Shown here: piece by piece, positions 52,484 to 61,992 of the stretch | Position numbering within the stretch: position 1 is the stretch's first letter | Layout: every line of letters begins with the position of its first letter | Origin: Afipia sp. | GTDB lineage: Bacteria > Pseudomonadota > Alphaproteobacteria > Rhizobiales > Xanthobacteraceae | Length of the DNA stretch: 64,000 nucleotides | Direction: 5' to 3' | Assembly: GCA_024707075.1 (NCBI GenBank) | Contig: JANQAK010000001.1 | Coordinates: forward strand, 1,200,001 to 1,264,000 | Made by a program: the position numbers and the translations under genes | Notes under the pieces: generated by a model | What the model saw: the letters and a program-made list of their open reading frames with translations, nothing else | What the model was told of the DNA's origin: nothing | The model's database searches: none

Positions 52484-53389
52484 TCAGGTGACGGCGGGAA
52501 ATCCGAACAGCCGTTGCGGATTGTCCACCAGAATTCGGTTGCGGAGTTTTTCATCCGGCACCCAGTCGGCCAGCAGATCGAGCAGATCGGCGACGCCCAT
52601 CATCACGCCCCAGTTGGCCACATGCGGCCAGTCCGATCCCCACACGCAACGGTTGGGCGCCGCCTCGACCACCTTGCGCGCGAATGGAATCGTGTCGCGA
52701 TAGGGCGGGCCTTCCACGGTGTTGCGATAGGCCCCGGACAGCCGCACCCATGCGCCGTCGCGCACCAGCGAGACCAGCGTCTGGAAGCCTTCGTTGTCGA
52801 TGCCGGCCGAGGTCGGAAAGTGCCCGATATGATCGACCAGAAACGGCACCGGCAGCTTTGACAGGCGCGGCGCGAGCGACGGTAGATCGCGCGCATCGAG
52901 CAGGAATTGCAGATGCCAGCCCATGTCGCGGCACAGCGCGCCGTAGTTTTCGATCTGGGTGAAATCGACGCCGCCGCCGCCATACAGAACGTTCATGCGC
53001 AGGCCGACGACGCCCGCATCTTTCAGTGCGGCTTTTTCCCGCTCGGGACAATCGAGCGGGATCACGGCGATGCCGCGCAGCCGCTGGCGATGGGCGCGCA
53101 GCGTTTCCACCATCAGCCGGTTGTCGGTGCCATGCACGCTGACCTGCGTCAGCACGCCGTAGGTCATGCCGGTGGCATCGAGCATGGCGAGATAATCGCG
53201 CGCGCTCGCCGCCGGCGGCGTATAGGCACGGCCGGCCACGAACGGATACTCCGGCGGCAGCCCGATGACATGGCAATGGGTGTCCACCGCGCCGCGCGGC
53301 ACCTTGAACCGCGTCGGCAGATGCTGCTGGATTTCCAGAGGCCCCGGACACGCCGGAGCCTCATTTGGGTTTGCGCGTGAATCATGCAT
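52484..53389 (-). CDS. Amidohydrolase-2 family metal hydrolase (2-pyrone-4,6-dicarboxylate lactonase-like)
   Basis: A 301-residue TIM-barrel hydrolase. The start at 53389 (MHDSRANPNEAP) overlaps the MFS gene stop by eight bases. GAVDTHCHVIGLPPEYPFVA has the first two metal-binding His residues near 40; VDHIGHFPTSAG is near 190; and GSDWPHVANWG near 250 holds the catalytic Asp and His. LVDNPQRLFGF closes the protein. The layout matches LigI-type enzymes of the protocatechuate 4,5-cleavage route, though the exact substrate cannot be assigned. It follows an MFS transporter gene in the same direction, suggesting uptake and hydrolysis of a carboxylic acid or lactone. Confidence 0.86.
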   Translation of the reverse strand: MHDSRANPNEAPACPGPLEIQQHLPTRFKVPRGAVDTHCHVIGLPPEYPFVAGRAYTPPAASARDYLAMLDATGMTYGVLTQVSVHGTDNRLMVETLRAHRQRLRGIAVIPLDCPEREKAALKDAGVVGLRMNVLYGGGGVDFTQIENYGALCRDMGWHLQFLLDARDLPSLAPRLSKLPVPFLVDHIGHFPTSAGIDNEGFQTLVSLVRDGAWVRLSGAYRNTVEGPPYRDTIPFARKVVEAAPNRCVWGSDWPHVANWGVMMGVADLLDLLADWVPDEKLRNRILVDNPQRLFGFPAVT

Positions 53390-54683
53390 CGGCGTGAAGA
53401 ATCCTGCCGCGGGTTTCGGGAAGCGCGTAGGCCGCAATGAAGAACAGGCCGTAGGCTGCGACCGCGAAGATGCAGATCGCGTTGCCGAGCGACGTCGATG
53501 TGGACAGCCAGCCGACGAGGAACGGAAACAGCGCGCCGATGCCGCGTCCGAAATTGTAGCAGAAGCCCTGTCCCGAGCCGCGAAGCCGTGTCGGATAAAG
53601 CTCGGTCAGGAACGCGCCCATGCCGGAGAAATAACCCGAGGCGAAGAAGCCGAGGGGGAAGCCGAGCAGCCACAGCACGTCATTGGTCAGCGTCACCTGG
53701 GTGTAGATCAGGATGAGCACGATGGCGCCGATCGAGAAGATCAGGAACAGGTTGCGCCGTCCGATGCGGTCGGCGAGCCACGCGCCGACCAGATAGCCGA
53801 TGAATGATCCGATGATCAGCGTGGCGAGATAGCCGGTGGAGCCGACGATCGAGAGCTTGCGTTCGGTGGTGAGGAAGCGCGGCACCCAGAAGGTGATGGC
53901 GTAATAGCCGCCCTGGCATCCGGTTGCCGCCAGCGCGGCAAGGACGGTGGTCTTCAGGACCCCAGGCGAGAAGATTTCCCACAGCGACGGCCGGTCGCCG
54001 GACGCCTTTTGCTTGGCCAGCGTTTCAGCGGCGATCTTCGGCTCTTCCACATAGCGGCGCAGGAAGAACACGAGCAACGCAGGCAGCGCGCCGATGGCGA
54101 ACATCCAGCGCCATGCTTCTTCCGCCGGCAAGATCGTGAACATCACCGCCTGCGACAGCACGGCGAGACCCCAGCCGACCGCCCATCCGGATTGCACCGA
54201 GCCCACGGCGCGGCCGCGATACTGCGGACGAATGACTTCGCCCATCAGCACGGCGCCCGCCGCCCATTCGCCGCCGAAACCGAGGCCGAGCAGCGCGCGC
54301 GCCACCAGAAGCTGGTCGAAATTCTGCGCGAAGGCGCAGACCAGCGAGAAGAACGAGAACCAGACAATGGTGATCTGCAAGGTGCGGACACGGCCGATGC
54401 GGTCGCAGAGATAGCCGGCGAGCCAGCCGCCGATGGCGGAGGCCAGCAGCGTCACGGTGCCGGCGAGGCCTGCGGTGCCGGGATCGACCTTCCACAGCGC
54501 GATGATGGTGCCGATCACCAGCGGATAGATCATGAAGTCCATGCCGTCGAGCGTCCAGCCCGCGGCGCAGGCCCAGAACGTGCGCCGTTCGGGTGTGTTC
54601 ATGTCGCGATAGAAGGCAAGAAGGCTGGTGTCTTCAATCGGCGCGACTTCGATCGCGTCTGGCGACGGCTGAACCGTGCTCAT
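53382..54683 (-). CDS. MFS transporter (sugar/organic acid:H+ symporter type)
   Basis: A 433-residue inner-membrane transporter with 12 membrane segments. The start at 54683 (MSTVQPSPDAIEVAPIEDTS) has GGGGAG upstream. ASAIGGWLAGYLCDRIGRVRTL carries the MFS loop 2-3 motif and GWTLDGMDFMIYPL is typical of the aromatic-acid or lactate/sialate type (AAHS/MHS-like). FFLRRYVEEPKIAAE is the central loop. The substrate is likely a carboxylic acid by context: a LigI-like hydrolase overlaps it downstream. Confidence 0.87.
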   Translation of the reverse strand: MSTVQPSPDAIEVAPIEDTSLLAFYRDMNTPERRTFWACAAGWTLDGMDFMIYPLVIGTIIALWKVDPGTAGLAGTVTLLASAIGGWLAGYLCDRIGRVRTLQITIVWFSFFSLVCAFAQNFDQLLVARALLGLGFGGEWAAGAVLMGEVIRPQYRGRAVGSVQSGWAVGWGLAVLSQAVMFTILPAEEAWRWMFAIGALPALLVFFLRRYVEEPKIAAETLAKQKASGDRPSLWEIFSPGVLKTTVLAALAATGCQGGYYAITFWVPRFLTTERKLSIVGSTGYLATLIIGSFIGYLVGAWLADRIGRRNLFLIFSIGAIVLILIYTQVTLTNDVLWLLGFPLGFFASGYFSGMGAFLTELYPTRLRGSGQGFCYNFGRGIGALFPFLVGWLSTSTSLGNAICIFAVAAYGLFFIAAYALPETRGRILHADA

Positions 54684-54839
54684 GGATGGTTGCTCCCCAT
54701 ATTTGCGGCCTGTTGGGACCCCGTGCGTGCCGCTTATCACGGGGCTTTATCGACGTTCAAATCGCGCGGCAATCTACGCCAATCGGCTGGCGTGTCACCA
54801 GACAAATGCAATCACATCGCCAGGATCGCAGCAGGATTG

Positions 54840-56588
54840 CTAGTATCCGGCGGCTTCGGTGCCGCGCGTGCGCGGATCGGGAGCGCCGGACAAGCCATTA
54901 GGCGTCACCGCGATGGAATTGGCCGAGGTCTGCCCGAGCGGTTCGATCACGCGATGGCCCTTGGCACGCAGCGCAGCAAGCGTCGCTTCGGGAAATCCGT
55001 GCTCGACGCGGACTTCGTCGGGCAGCCATTGGTGATGCAGTCGCGGCGCGGACACCGCGGCGGCGACGTTCATGTCGAAGTCGATGGTGTTGACGATGAC
55101 CTGAAGCACCGCCGAGATGATCCGGCTGCCGCCGGGCGAGCCCGTCACCAGCACCGGCTTGTCATCCTTCAGCACGATGGTGGGCGACATCGATGACAGT
55201 GGCCGCTTGCCGGGGCTGGGCAGGTTGGCCTCGAAGCCGACCAGGCCATAGGCGTTCGATGCGCCCGGTGCTGCGGTGAAATCGTCGAGTTCGTTGTTGA
55301 GCAGCACGCCGGTGCCGTCCGCGACCATGCCGAGGCCGTAGCTGAAGTTCAGGGTGTAGGTGTTGCTGACCGCGTTGCCGTCCTTGTCGACCACGGAGAA
55401 ATGCGTGGTGTTGCTGCCTTCACGCGGCGGCGTGGCCGATAGCGCGTCGGTCCAGGGCGTCGCCTTCTCCATATCGATGGAGGCGCGTTGTCTCGCGGCA
55501 TAGTCTTTCGAGATCAGTTGTCGCATCGGCGCACTGACGAAGGCGGGATCGCCGAGATAGCGCGCGCGGTCGGCGTAGGCGCGCTTCATGGCTTCAATCG
55601 AGACGTGCAGCGCATCCACCGAACCCGAGCCCATCTCGCGCAGCTTGTAGCCTTCGAGAATGTTCAGCGTTTCGATCAGAACCGCGCCGCCCGAGGACGG
55701 CAGCGGCATCGAGACGATGTCGTAGCCTCGATAGCTGCCGCGCACCGGCGCGCGCAAGATCGGCTGATAGGCTTTCAGATCCTCGCGCGTGATAATGCCG
55801 CCCGCGTCGCGGATGCCGGCCACGAGTTTGTCCGCCACCGGACCCTCGTAGAATCCGCTGACGCCGCGTGCAGCGATGGCTTCCAGCGTGGCGGCGAGAT
55901 CGGTCTGGATCAGACGGTCGCCTGCTTGCAGCGATGTGCCGTCGGCGCGAGAAAATATCCTCACGCTCGATGGCCATTTCGCCAGCCGCCGGTGCCAGTC
56001 CGGCAATGTGTCGGCCGTATCGTCGGCGATCACGACACCATCGCGCGCCAAAGCGATGGCGGGCGCGAGCAGGTCGGCAAGTCTGAACTTGCCGGAGCCG
56101 TATTTTTCCAGCGCAAGTGCAAGCCCTGCGACGGTGCCGGGTACGCCGATGCCGAGCGCCTGATCGCGGGATTTCTTGGTGTCCGGCTTGCCGTCGTCAC
56201 CGAGAAACATATCGCGCGTGGCGGCAGCCGGTGCGCTCTCGCGATAGTCGATGGCGACGTCCTCTTTGCCGTTCGCCAGATGAACCAGCATGAAGCCGCC
56301 GCCGCCGATATTTCCCGCGCGCGGATAGGTGACGGCCAGTGCGAATCCGGTGGCGACCGCGGCATCGACGGCGTTGCCGCCGCGCGCCAGCACATCGCGG
56401 CCGATGCCCGCCGCGATCCGTTCCTGCGCGACAACCATGCCGTTCTTCGCAGCGACCGGATTGATCGTATCGAGCGCGGGCGGCGCGTAATATCCGTGTC
56501 GCGAATCCTGTGCGAAGACTGGCGCAATCAGCAGAAAGATTACGCTGAACGAGAAGGCAATCGCGCGGCGCTTGGTAAACAAGGCCAT
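54840..56588 (-). CDS. ggt: Gamma-glutamyltransferase
   Basis: GGT splits glutathione and other gamma-glutamyl compounds in the periplasm. The start at 56588 (MALFTKRRAIAFSFSVIFLL) has GGGAGAGG upstream and gives a signal peptide ending near APVFAQ; 582 residues. The open frame continues much further upstream (to 58175) but that is the shadow of the divergent MFS gene. The large subunit has GNIGGGGFMLVH near 85 and ITREDLKAYQP; autoprocessing occurs before the Thr of NTTHFSVVDKDGNAVS. GSPGGSRIISAV near 500 is the conserved small-subunit loop. Confidence 0.94.
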   Translation of the reverse strand: MALFTKRRAIAFSFSVIFLLIAPVFAQDSRHGYYAPPALDTINPVAAKNGMVVAQERIAAGIGRDVLARGGNAVDAAVATGFALAVTYPRAGNIGGGGFMLVHLANGKEDVAIDYRESAPAAATRDMFLGDDGKPDTKKSRDQALGIGVPGTVAGLALALEKYGSGKFRLADLLAPAIALARDGVVIADDTADTLPDWHRRLAKWPSSVRIFSRADGTSLQAGDRLIQTDLAATLEAIAARGVSGFYEGPVADKLVAGIRDAGGIITREDLKAYQPILRAPVRGSYRGYDIVSMPLPSSGGAVLIETLNILEGYKLREMGSGSVDALHVSIEAMKRAYADRARYLGDPAFVSAPMRQLISKDYAARQRASIDMEKATPWTDALSATPPREGSNTTHFSVVDKDGNAVSNTYTLNFSYGLGMVADGTGVLLNNELDDFTAAPGASNAYGLVGFEANLPSPGKRPLSSMSPTIVLKDDKPVLVTGSPGGSRIISAVLQVIVNTIDFDMNVAAAVSAPRLHHQWLPDEVRVEHGFPEATLAALRAKGHRVIEPLGQTSANSIAVTPNGLSGAPDPRTRGTEAAGY

Positions 56589-56705
56589 AAACCTCTCCCG
56601 AAAACAGCGCCTACGGTAAAACGCGATGGCAAATGGATTGCCGCAGGATATGGTTTCGCGGCAATGACGGGTATCGTCCGCCCCAATTCGGCAGGAATTT
56701 CGATC

Positions 56706-58112
56706 ATGGCTCAAGAGATTCCGGCGCATGACAGTTACCCGCGTGGCGGTCACGCAGATGTGTCGCCGCAGACCTATCCGCCGCGCAAGGCCGTTTTCGG
56801 CTGGATTCTGTTCGACTGGGCGGCGCAGCCTTATTTCAGCCTGATCACCACATTCGTGTTCGCGCCTTATTTCGCCACTCATGTCGCGGCGACGCCCGCC
56901 AGCGGGCAGGCGATGTGGGGATTCGCGACCGCTGCCGCCGGACTGGTGATCGCGCTGATGTCGCCGGTGCTTGGCGCGATTGCCGACGCGGGCGGCCGCC
57001 GCAAGCCGTGGATCGCCGCGTTCGGCGCGCTGTTCGTGATTGGCGCGTCGATCCTTTGGATCGGCAAACCCGGCGATCCGTCCATTATCCTGCCGCTCCT
57101 GGTGGCGTTCGGTATCGCCACCATTGGCGTCGAATTCGCCACCGTGTTCAATAACGCGATGATGCCGACGCTCGTGCCGCCGGAGCGCATCGGCCGCCTC
57201 TCGGGCACCGGCTGGGCCACCGGCTATGTCGGCGGCATTCTCAGTCTTATCCTCGTGCTCGGTTTTCTGGCGGCCAGCGGCGACACCGGCCGCACGCTGT
57301 TCGGATTGAAGCCGCTGTTCGGCCTCGATCCTGTGGCGCACGAGGGCGACCGCATCACCGGGCCGTTGAGCGGCCTGTGGTTCATCATTTTCGTGCTGCC
57401 GATGTTTCTGTTCACGCCGGATCGCGCGTCGAAGAAGCCGGCGCTCGGCGCGGTGCGCGAAGGCCTGCGCGAGTTGCGCGAGACGCTGTCCACCTTGCCG
57501 AAGCGGCCGGTGATGATGACGTTCCTGATCGCCAACATGGTCTATACCGATGCGCTGGTGGCGCTGTTCGCGTTCGGCGGCATTTACGCGGCCGGCACGT
57601 TCGGCTGGCAGACCATCCAGATCGGCACCTTCGGAATCCTTGCGGCCTTTTCCGGCACGCTGGGCGCGTGGATCGGTGGCAAGCTCGATGACAAGCTCGG
57701 CCCGAAGACCGTGATCGCCGGCAGCATGACCATCCTGCTGCTCGCCTGCGCGGTAATCCTGTCGATCGATCGCGACACGCTGTTCTTCGTGGTCAAGGTC
57801 GAGCCGCCGGTGCCGGGCAAATTGTTCGGCGCGCCGGCCGAGCAGGTCTATCTGGTGCTGGGATTCCTGATCGGCATGGCGGCGGGCCCGATGCAGGCGG
57901 CGTCGCGCACGCTGCTCATCCGTCTTGCGCCGGCCGATCGCATCACGCAGCACTTCGGCCTGTTCGCGCTGTCCGGCAAGGTGACGTCGTTCATGGCGCC
58001 GCTGGTGGTCAGCATCGTGACGGCGGTCACCGCCAGTCAGAAGGCGGGCATGGCGGTGCTGGTGGTGTTCTTCGCCGCGGGGCTTGTGCTGCTGTCCCGT
58101 GTGAGGGCGTAA
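56706..58112 (+). CDS. UMF1-type MFS transporter
   Basis: A 468-residue protein starting [20 protein letters not shown] (ATG at 56706; an in-frame ATG at 56664 is possible). It has [21 protein letters not shown], the diagnostic N-terminus of the UMF1 (Atg22-like) group, and about 12 membrane segments. Charged loop [10 protein letters not shown] and the late [16 protein letters not shown] are also family-like. Atg22 effluxes amino acids from the yeast vacuole; bacterial substrates are unknown. It diverges from ggt across 117 bases, so transport of gamma-glutamyl breakdown products is an attractive, unproved idea. Confidence 0.9.
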   Translation: MAQEIPAHDSYPRGGHADVSPQTYPPRKAVFGWILFDWAAQPYFSLITTFVFAPYFATHVAATPASGQAMWGFATAAAGLVIALMSPVLGAIADAGGRRKPWIAAFGALFVIGASILWIGKPGDPSIILPLLVAFGIATIGVEFATVFNNAMMPTLVPPERIGRLSGTGWATGYVGGILSLILVLGFLAASGDTGRTLFGLKPLFGLDPVAHEGDRITGPLSGLWFIIFVLPMFLFTPDRASKKPALGAVREGLRELRETLSTLPKRPVMMTFLIANMVYTDALVALFAFGGIYAAGTFGWQTIQIGTFGILAAFSGTLGAWIGGKLDDKLGPKTVIAGSMTILLLACAVILSIDRDTLFFVVKVEPPVPGKLFGAPAEQVYLVLGFLIGMAAGPMQAASRTLLIRLAPADRITQHFGLFALSGKVTSFMAPLVVSIVTAVTASQKAGMAVLVVFFAAGLVLLSRVRA

Positions 58113-58121
58113 GGCCACTTG

Positions 58122-58219
58122 CGTCATTCCGGACGGCGCGCGTAGCGCGTCGATCCGGAATCTCACAGAGCTCATCGAGATTCCGGGTTTGCTCGTTTCA
58201 CTCGCGCCCCGGAATGACG
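58122..58219. repeat. Dispersed palindromic repeat (CGTCATTCCGG type)
   Basis: Left arm CGTCATTCCGGACG and GATCCGGAATCTC; right arm GAGATTCCGGGTTT and GCCCCGGAATGACG. It forms a long imperfect hairpin between the convergent MFS gene and purH, where it may serve as a bidirectional transcription stop. Confidence 0.75.
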
Positions 58220-58227
58220 TGCATGGC

Positions 58228-59820
58228 TCAATGCTTGAAGTGCCGGACGCCGGTCAGTACCATGGCGATGCCGTGGGCGTCCGCCGCCTCGATCACTTCG
58301 TTGTCGCGCATCGAGCCGCCGGGCTGCACCACGGCGGTGGCACCGGCCTCGATCGCCACCAGCAATCCGTCGGCGAACGGGAAGAATGCGTCGGACGCGA
58401 CCACAGAGCCTTTGGTCATCGGCGTGGCTAGTCCCAGTTCCTTCGCGGCGTCCTCGGCCTTGCGCGCGGCGATGCGCGCGGAATCCACCCGGCTCATCTG
58501 GCCCGCGCCGATGCCGACGGTGGCGAGATCCTTCGCATAGATGATGGTGTTGGACTTCACATGCTTGGCGACGCGGAACGCGAAGCGCAGATCGCGCAAT
58601 TCAGCCTCGGTCGGCGCGCGCTTGGTGACGGCCTTGAAGGTCATGTCATCGACCACGGCGTTGTCGCGCGACTGCACCAGCAAGCCGCCGGCGACCGTCT
58701 TCGCCGTCAGTCCCACCGCGCGCGGATCGGGCAGGCCGCCCGCCAGAAGCAGGCGCAGGTTTTTGCGCTTGCCGATGATGGCGATGGCCTCATCGGTGGC
58801 GTCAGGTGCGATGATGACCTCGGTGAAGATTCCGGCGACCGCGTTGGCCGCATCGGCATCGAGGGTGCGGTTGAACGCGATAATACCGCCATAGGCCGAT
58901 GTCGAATCGCAAGCCAGCGCCTTGCGATAGGCGCTGGCGAGATCGGCGCCCTCGGCGACGCCGCACGGATTGGCGTGCTTGACGATGACGCAGGCGGCGG
59001 TGCGTTTGGCATCGAACTCCGCGATGCATTCATAGGCCGCGTCGGTGTCGTTGATGTTATTGTAGGACAGTTCCTTGCCCTGAAGCTGACGCGCGGTGGC
59101 GACGCCGGGGCGGCGATCCGGCGTCTTGTAGAACGACGCATGCTGATGCGGATTCTCGCCGTAGCGCAGCGCCTGAATCAGCTTGCCGCCGAAGGCGCGG
59201 AAGTCCGGCGCATCGATCTTCAACTGGCCGGCGAACCAGTTCGAGATCGCCGCGTCATAGGCCGCGGTTCGCGCATAGGCTTTCTGCGCGAGTTTCTTGC
59301 GCAGCGTCAGCGTGGTCGCGCCGTTGTTGGCGGCGAGTTCGTCGAGCACGGACTGGTAGTCCGACGGCTCGACCACGACGGCGACATCGTAATGATTCTT
59401 CGCCGCGCCGCGGATCATCGCCGGTCCGCCGATGTCGATGTTCTCGATGCAGTCGTCCTCGGACGCGCCTTTGTCCACGGTGGCTTCGAACGGATAGAGA
59501 TTGACCACCAGAAGATCGATCGGGACGATGCCGTGGTCCTTCATGCTGCGGGCGTGATCGGCATTGTCCCGGATCGCGAGCAGTCCGCCATGCACGTTCG
59601 GGTGCAGCGTCTTGACGCGGCCGTCCATCATTTCCGGAAATCCGGTGAGGTCCGAAACGTCCCTGACCTTCAGCCCGGCATCGGCGATGGCCCGTGCGGT
59701 GCCGCCGGTGGAGACCAGCTCGACACCGAGGTTCGTGAGCGCGCGGGCGAATTCGATCAGGCCGGACTTGTCGGAAACGGAAAGCAGGGCGCGCGCAATG
59801 CGGCGCGAGTTGTCAGTCAT
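58228..59820 (-). CDS. purH: Bifunctional AICAR formyltransferase/IMP cyclohydrolase
   Basis: PurH does the last two steps of IMP synthesis. The 530-residue protein has an N-terminal MGS-like IMP cyclohydrolase domain ([18 protein letters not shown], then [14 protein letters not shown]) and a C-terminal AICAR formyltransferase domain with the catalytic KHANPCG near residue 285, [15 protein letters not shown] near 310, and [11 protein letters not shown] near 490. All catalytic residues are present. The start at 59820 is followed by the usual [20 protein letters not shown]. It is the last gene of a minus-strand series rsmB-heparinase-purH. Confidence 0.97.
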   Translation of the reverse strand: MTDNSRRIARALLSVSDKSGLIEFARALTNLGVELVSTGGTARAIADAGLKVRDVSDLTGFPEMMDGRVKTLHPNVHGGLLAIRDNADHARSMKDHGIVPIDLLVVNLYPFEATVDKGASEDDCIENIDIGGPAMIRGAAKNHYDVAVVVEPSDYQSVLDELAANNGATTLTLRKKLAQKAYARTAAYDAAISNWFAGQLKIDAPDFRAFGGKLIQALRYGENPHQHASFYKTPDRRPGVATARQLQGKELSYNNINDTDAAYECIAEFDAKRTAACVIVKHANPCGVAEGADLASAYRKALACDSTSAYGGIIAFNRTLDADAANAVAGIFTEVIIAPDATDEAIAIIGKRKNLRLLLAGGLPDPRAVGLTAKTVAGGLLVQSRDNAVVDDMTFKAVTKRAPTEAELRDLRFAFRVAKHVKSNTIIYAKDLATVGIGAGQMSRVDSARIAARKAEDAAKELGLATPMTKGSVVASDAFFPFADGLLVAIEAGATAVVQPGGSMRDNEVIEAADAHGIAMVLTGVRHFKH

Positions 59821-59917
59821 TATGGGGGTCCTGGTTCGGATAGATGTTGTTTGCCGGGTAGCATGGTTTTCTCCCCGGCAAAACCTCCAATTGGGGGAGT
59901 TTTCGTGCTGAACTTGC

Positions 59918-59967
59918 CGTCATCCTTCGAGGCTCGCGCCCGAGAGCGCTCGCACCTCAGGATGACG
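59918..59967. repeat. Dispersed palindrome (CATCCTTCGAGGCTCGC type)
   Basis: CGTCATCCTTCGAGGCTCGC is followed by its near complement GCTCGCACCTCAGGATGACG. It is a single copy of the family at 20100, 28141 and 30135. It lies between the heparinase-like gene and purH. Confidence 0.75.
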
Positions 59968-59980
59968 ATACCGCTCCAGT

Positions 59981-61753
59981 TTAAAGCGGCAGCTCCGGCT
60001 CGCGGCGGGCGTCACGCCGGGCGCTGGTCACGGCGGCCGAGGCCGAGGAGCGGGTAAAGCTCCAGCGGATGCTGGGCGCATCCTTGCGGTTCTGGCGGAT
60101 CACGATCTGGGCGGTGCGGCGCGGTCCGTCGGAGCCCGCCAGGAACACGCTGTCCTCGAGGTCCACCTTATCGTTGAGCGCCTCGAACGTCCACACGTCG
60201 CGGTTCGGCAGCACCAGCATCACGCCGCGGGCGTCGGTGAGGCGGCTGGCCTTCACCGACGGATGCAGATGAAACCGCAACACGTAATCGTCGGGCTTGT
60301 TGCGTGTCGAGGATGAGGATGCGTTCAGCAGCGTGTCTTCGCCTTCGAGCCGGCCGCCGTCGCCGGACAGCATCAGGGTGCGCTGGTGCACGACGCCGAA
60401 CTGGCGCGCATAGGCATCGTGGGATGTCGTCAGCAGGATTCCGTCATTCGCGGCCTCGCGAAATGCGCCGACATTGGAAGGCCCGCTGACGATGGGAGCG
60501 CCTTGCAGCATCCGCTTCATCGCCGGAAGCTCGACGAACTGGCACGACGAGGTGTCGTGACAGATCAGCGTCGAATGCGCGGCGGTGCTGCGTGCGAAGG
60601 CGCGCCAGTTGTCGCGCCCGGTGGAGGGAATGCCGCAATTGACGACGATGCGGGCGTTGCCCGACGACAGTTCGAACGACAGGCAGCCCGCATGGGCGTC
60701 ACGGCTGACCGAGGGCGGCGGCGGCGCACCGGTGTCGATGATAACGGCGGTGGCGCCGGCATCGAGGCGCTGGAAGCCCGAATGCGGCATGTTGGACATC
60801 GGAATGCCGTGGGTGTCGTCATAGGCGAGCAATGTCGCGAGCAGGCCCGACGGCGCGCTGCTCATGCCGTTGAATAGCGCGAAGGAGCCGTCGCCGTGAC
60901 GGAAGAAACGCAGCATCGGCATCATGCGGTCGATGGCGTTGAGCAAGGCGGGCGGCGGCGCGATGTTGCGCGCGGCATAGGTCTGGCGCAGCGGCAGCAG
61001 GTCGGGCAGCAGTTCGATCAGCGCGCCGGGATTGCGCGAAATATGTCCGCCGTCGGGAAGGATCTGCCGCGCCAGTTCGTCGGAGAGTTTGCGCGACGAG
61101 GTGCGGATATGCTTGGCCTGATTGGCAAGGCACAATGAGGCGTAACACAGCGCAATCAGCACTTGCAGGCGTGGCACGCCGTCCGGAATATCCACCATCG
61201 TATAGCGCAGATAGCGAATCTCGCGGGTGAGGCTGCGCAGGAAGCGGCGATAGAATTTTCCGTCGGCGTCGTTCAGCACCAGCGGCGCCTGCGACAGCAG
61301 CGAGATCACGCGGCGCGCCAGCACGTCGGCGCGCCAGCCGATGCCGCGCTTGCGGATCGGCTTGGAGATCCAGTCGTCGATCAGCGAGCGCGCGTTGGCG
61401 CGGGTGATGGCCGAATCCGCGGCGCGCAGATGGCGCAGCCAGCCGAAGCCGAGCAGGTTCGCTTCCCAGTCTTCCGACGGCGGATCGAGTTCGAAGATCG
61501 ATCGCCCGTGCGAGGTCACGATCTTGCCCGCGAACACAAAACGGCCGGCATAGATCTCGGACGCGCGGGTGGCGTCGACGGTGCGCAGATCGTTCGGCGC
61601 GATCAGTAGCCGGTCGGTGCGGCCGGGCCAGAATCGCGACAACGCAACCGAGTTGCCGCTGGCGCGCGCGAGGACGGACCGCGCAGCGCGGCCGAGCAGC
61701 AAGGACGAGATGCCTCTTCGATGAGCGACCGCCACGCGCGCCTTTGCCCTCAC
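59981..61753 (-). CDS. Heparinase II/III-like protein
   Basis: A 590-residue protein. The N-terminal part (to about residue 340) is an alpha-helical toroid-like segment, and the C-terminal part (from about 345) is the beta-sandwich Heparinase II/III-like domain with NCGIPSTGRDNWRAFARSTAAHSTLI, in which the conserved His and Asn/Tyr of the lyase site may lie. No signal peptide is seen; the N-terminus is rich in Arg. The polysaccharide substrate is unknown. Neighbours rsmB and purH are housekeeping, which is a conserved but unexplained association in this group. Confidence 0.9.
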   Translation of the reverse strand: MRAKARVAVAHRRGISSLLLGRAARSVLARASGNSVALSRFWPGRTDRLLIAPNDLRTVDATRASEIYAGRFVFAGKIVTSHGRSIFELDPPSEDWEANLLGFGWLRHLRAADSAITRANARSLIDDWISKPIRKRGIGWRADVLARRVISLLSQAPLVLNDADGKFYRRFLRSLTREIRYLRYTMVDIPDGVPRLQVLIALCYASLCLANQAKHIRTSSRKLSDELARQILPDGGHISRNPGALIELLPDLLPLRQTYAARNIAPPPALLNAIDRMMPMLRFFRHGDGSFALFNGMSSAPSGLLATLLAYDDTHGIPMSNMPHSGFQRLDAGATAVIIDTGAPPPPSVSRDAHAGCLSFELSSGNARIVVNCGIPSTGRDNWRAFARSTAAHSTLICHDTSSCQFVELPAMKRMLQGAPIVSGPSNVGAFREAANDGILLTTSHDAYARQFGVVHQRTLMLSGDGGRLEGEDTLLNASSSSTRNKPDDYVLRFHLHPSVKASRLTDARGVMLVLPNRDVWTFEALNDKVDLEDSVFLAGSDGPRRTAQIVIRQNRKDAPSIRWSFTRSSASAAVTSARRDARREPELPL

Positions 61754-61992
61754 ATCACGCCGGGCGGCTCAGTCGGAGCTCCGCCGCCAAACATGATCGC
61801 TTCCCACAAATCGGAGTCTTCCTCACCCGGAAAGCCGTGCGTCAAGGAATCCCCGGCACTCTTGTAGTCCGGAAATGCCGATAAAACACCCCATTGACGC
61901 GGGCGCGCGGACGGCAAAGGCAGAGCCGCCTGCCGCGAATCACCTGTGCGCGGTTCATGAAAGAATCGCGCGCGAATCAGGGTTTGAAAGGA

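Noticed and set aside
55488-56705. Upstream in-frame extension of the UMF1 transporter gene on the plus strand
   Set aside because: It is the complement of ggt coding sequence and has no similarity to transporters; the family N-terminus begins near 56706.
56589-58175. Long N-terminal extension of ggt on the minus strand
   Set aside because: It is antisense to the divergent MFS gene and rich in Arg/His/Gln as expected for a shadow frame; a signal peptide and ribosome site mark 56588.
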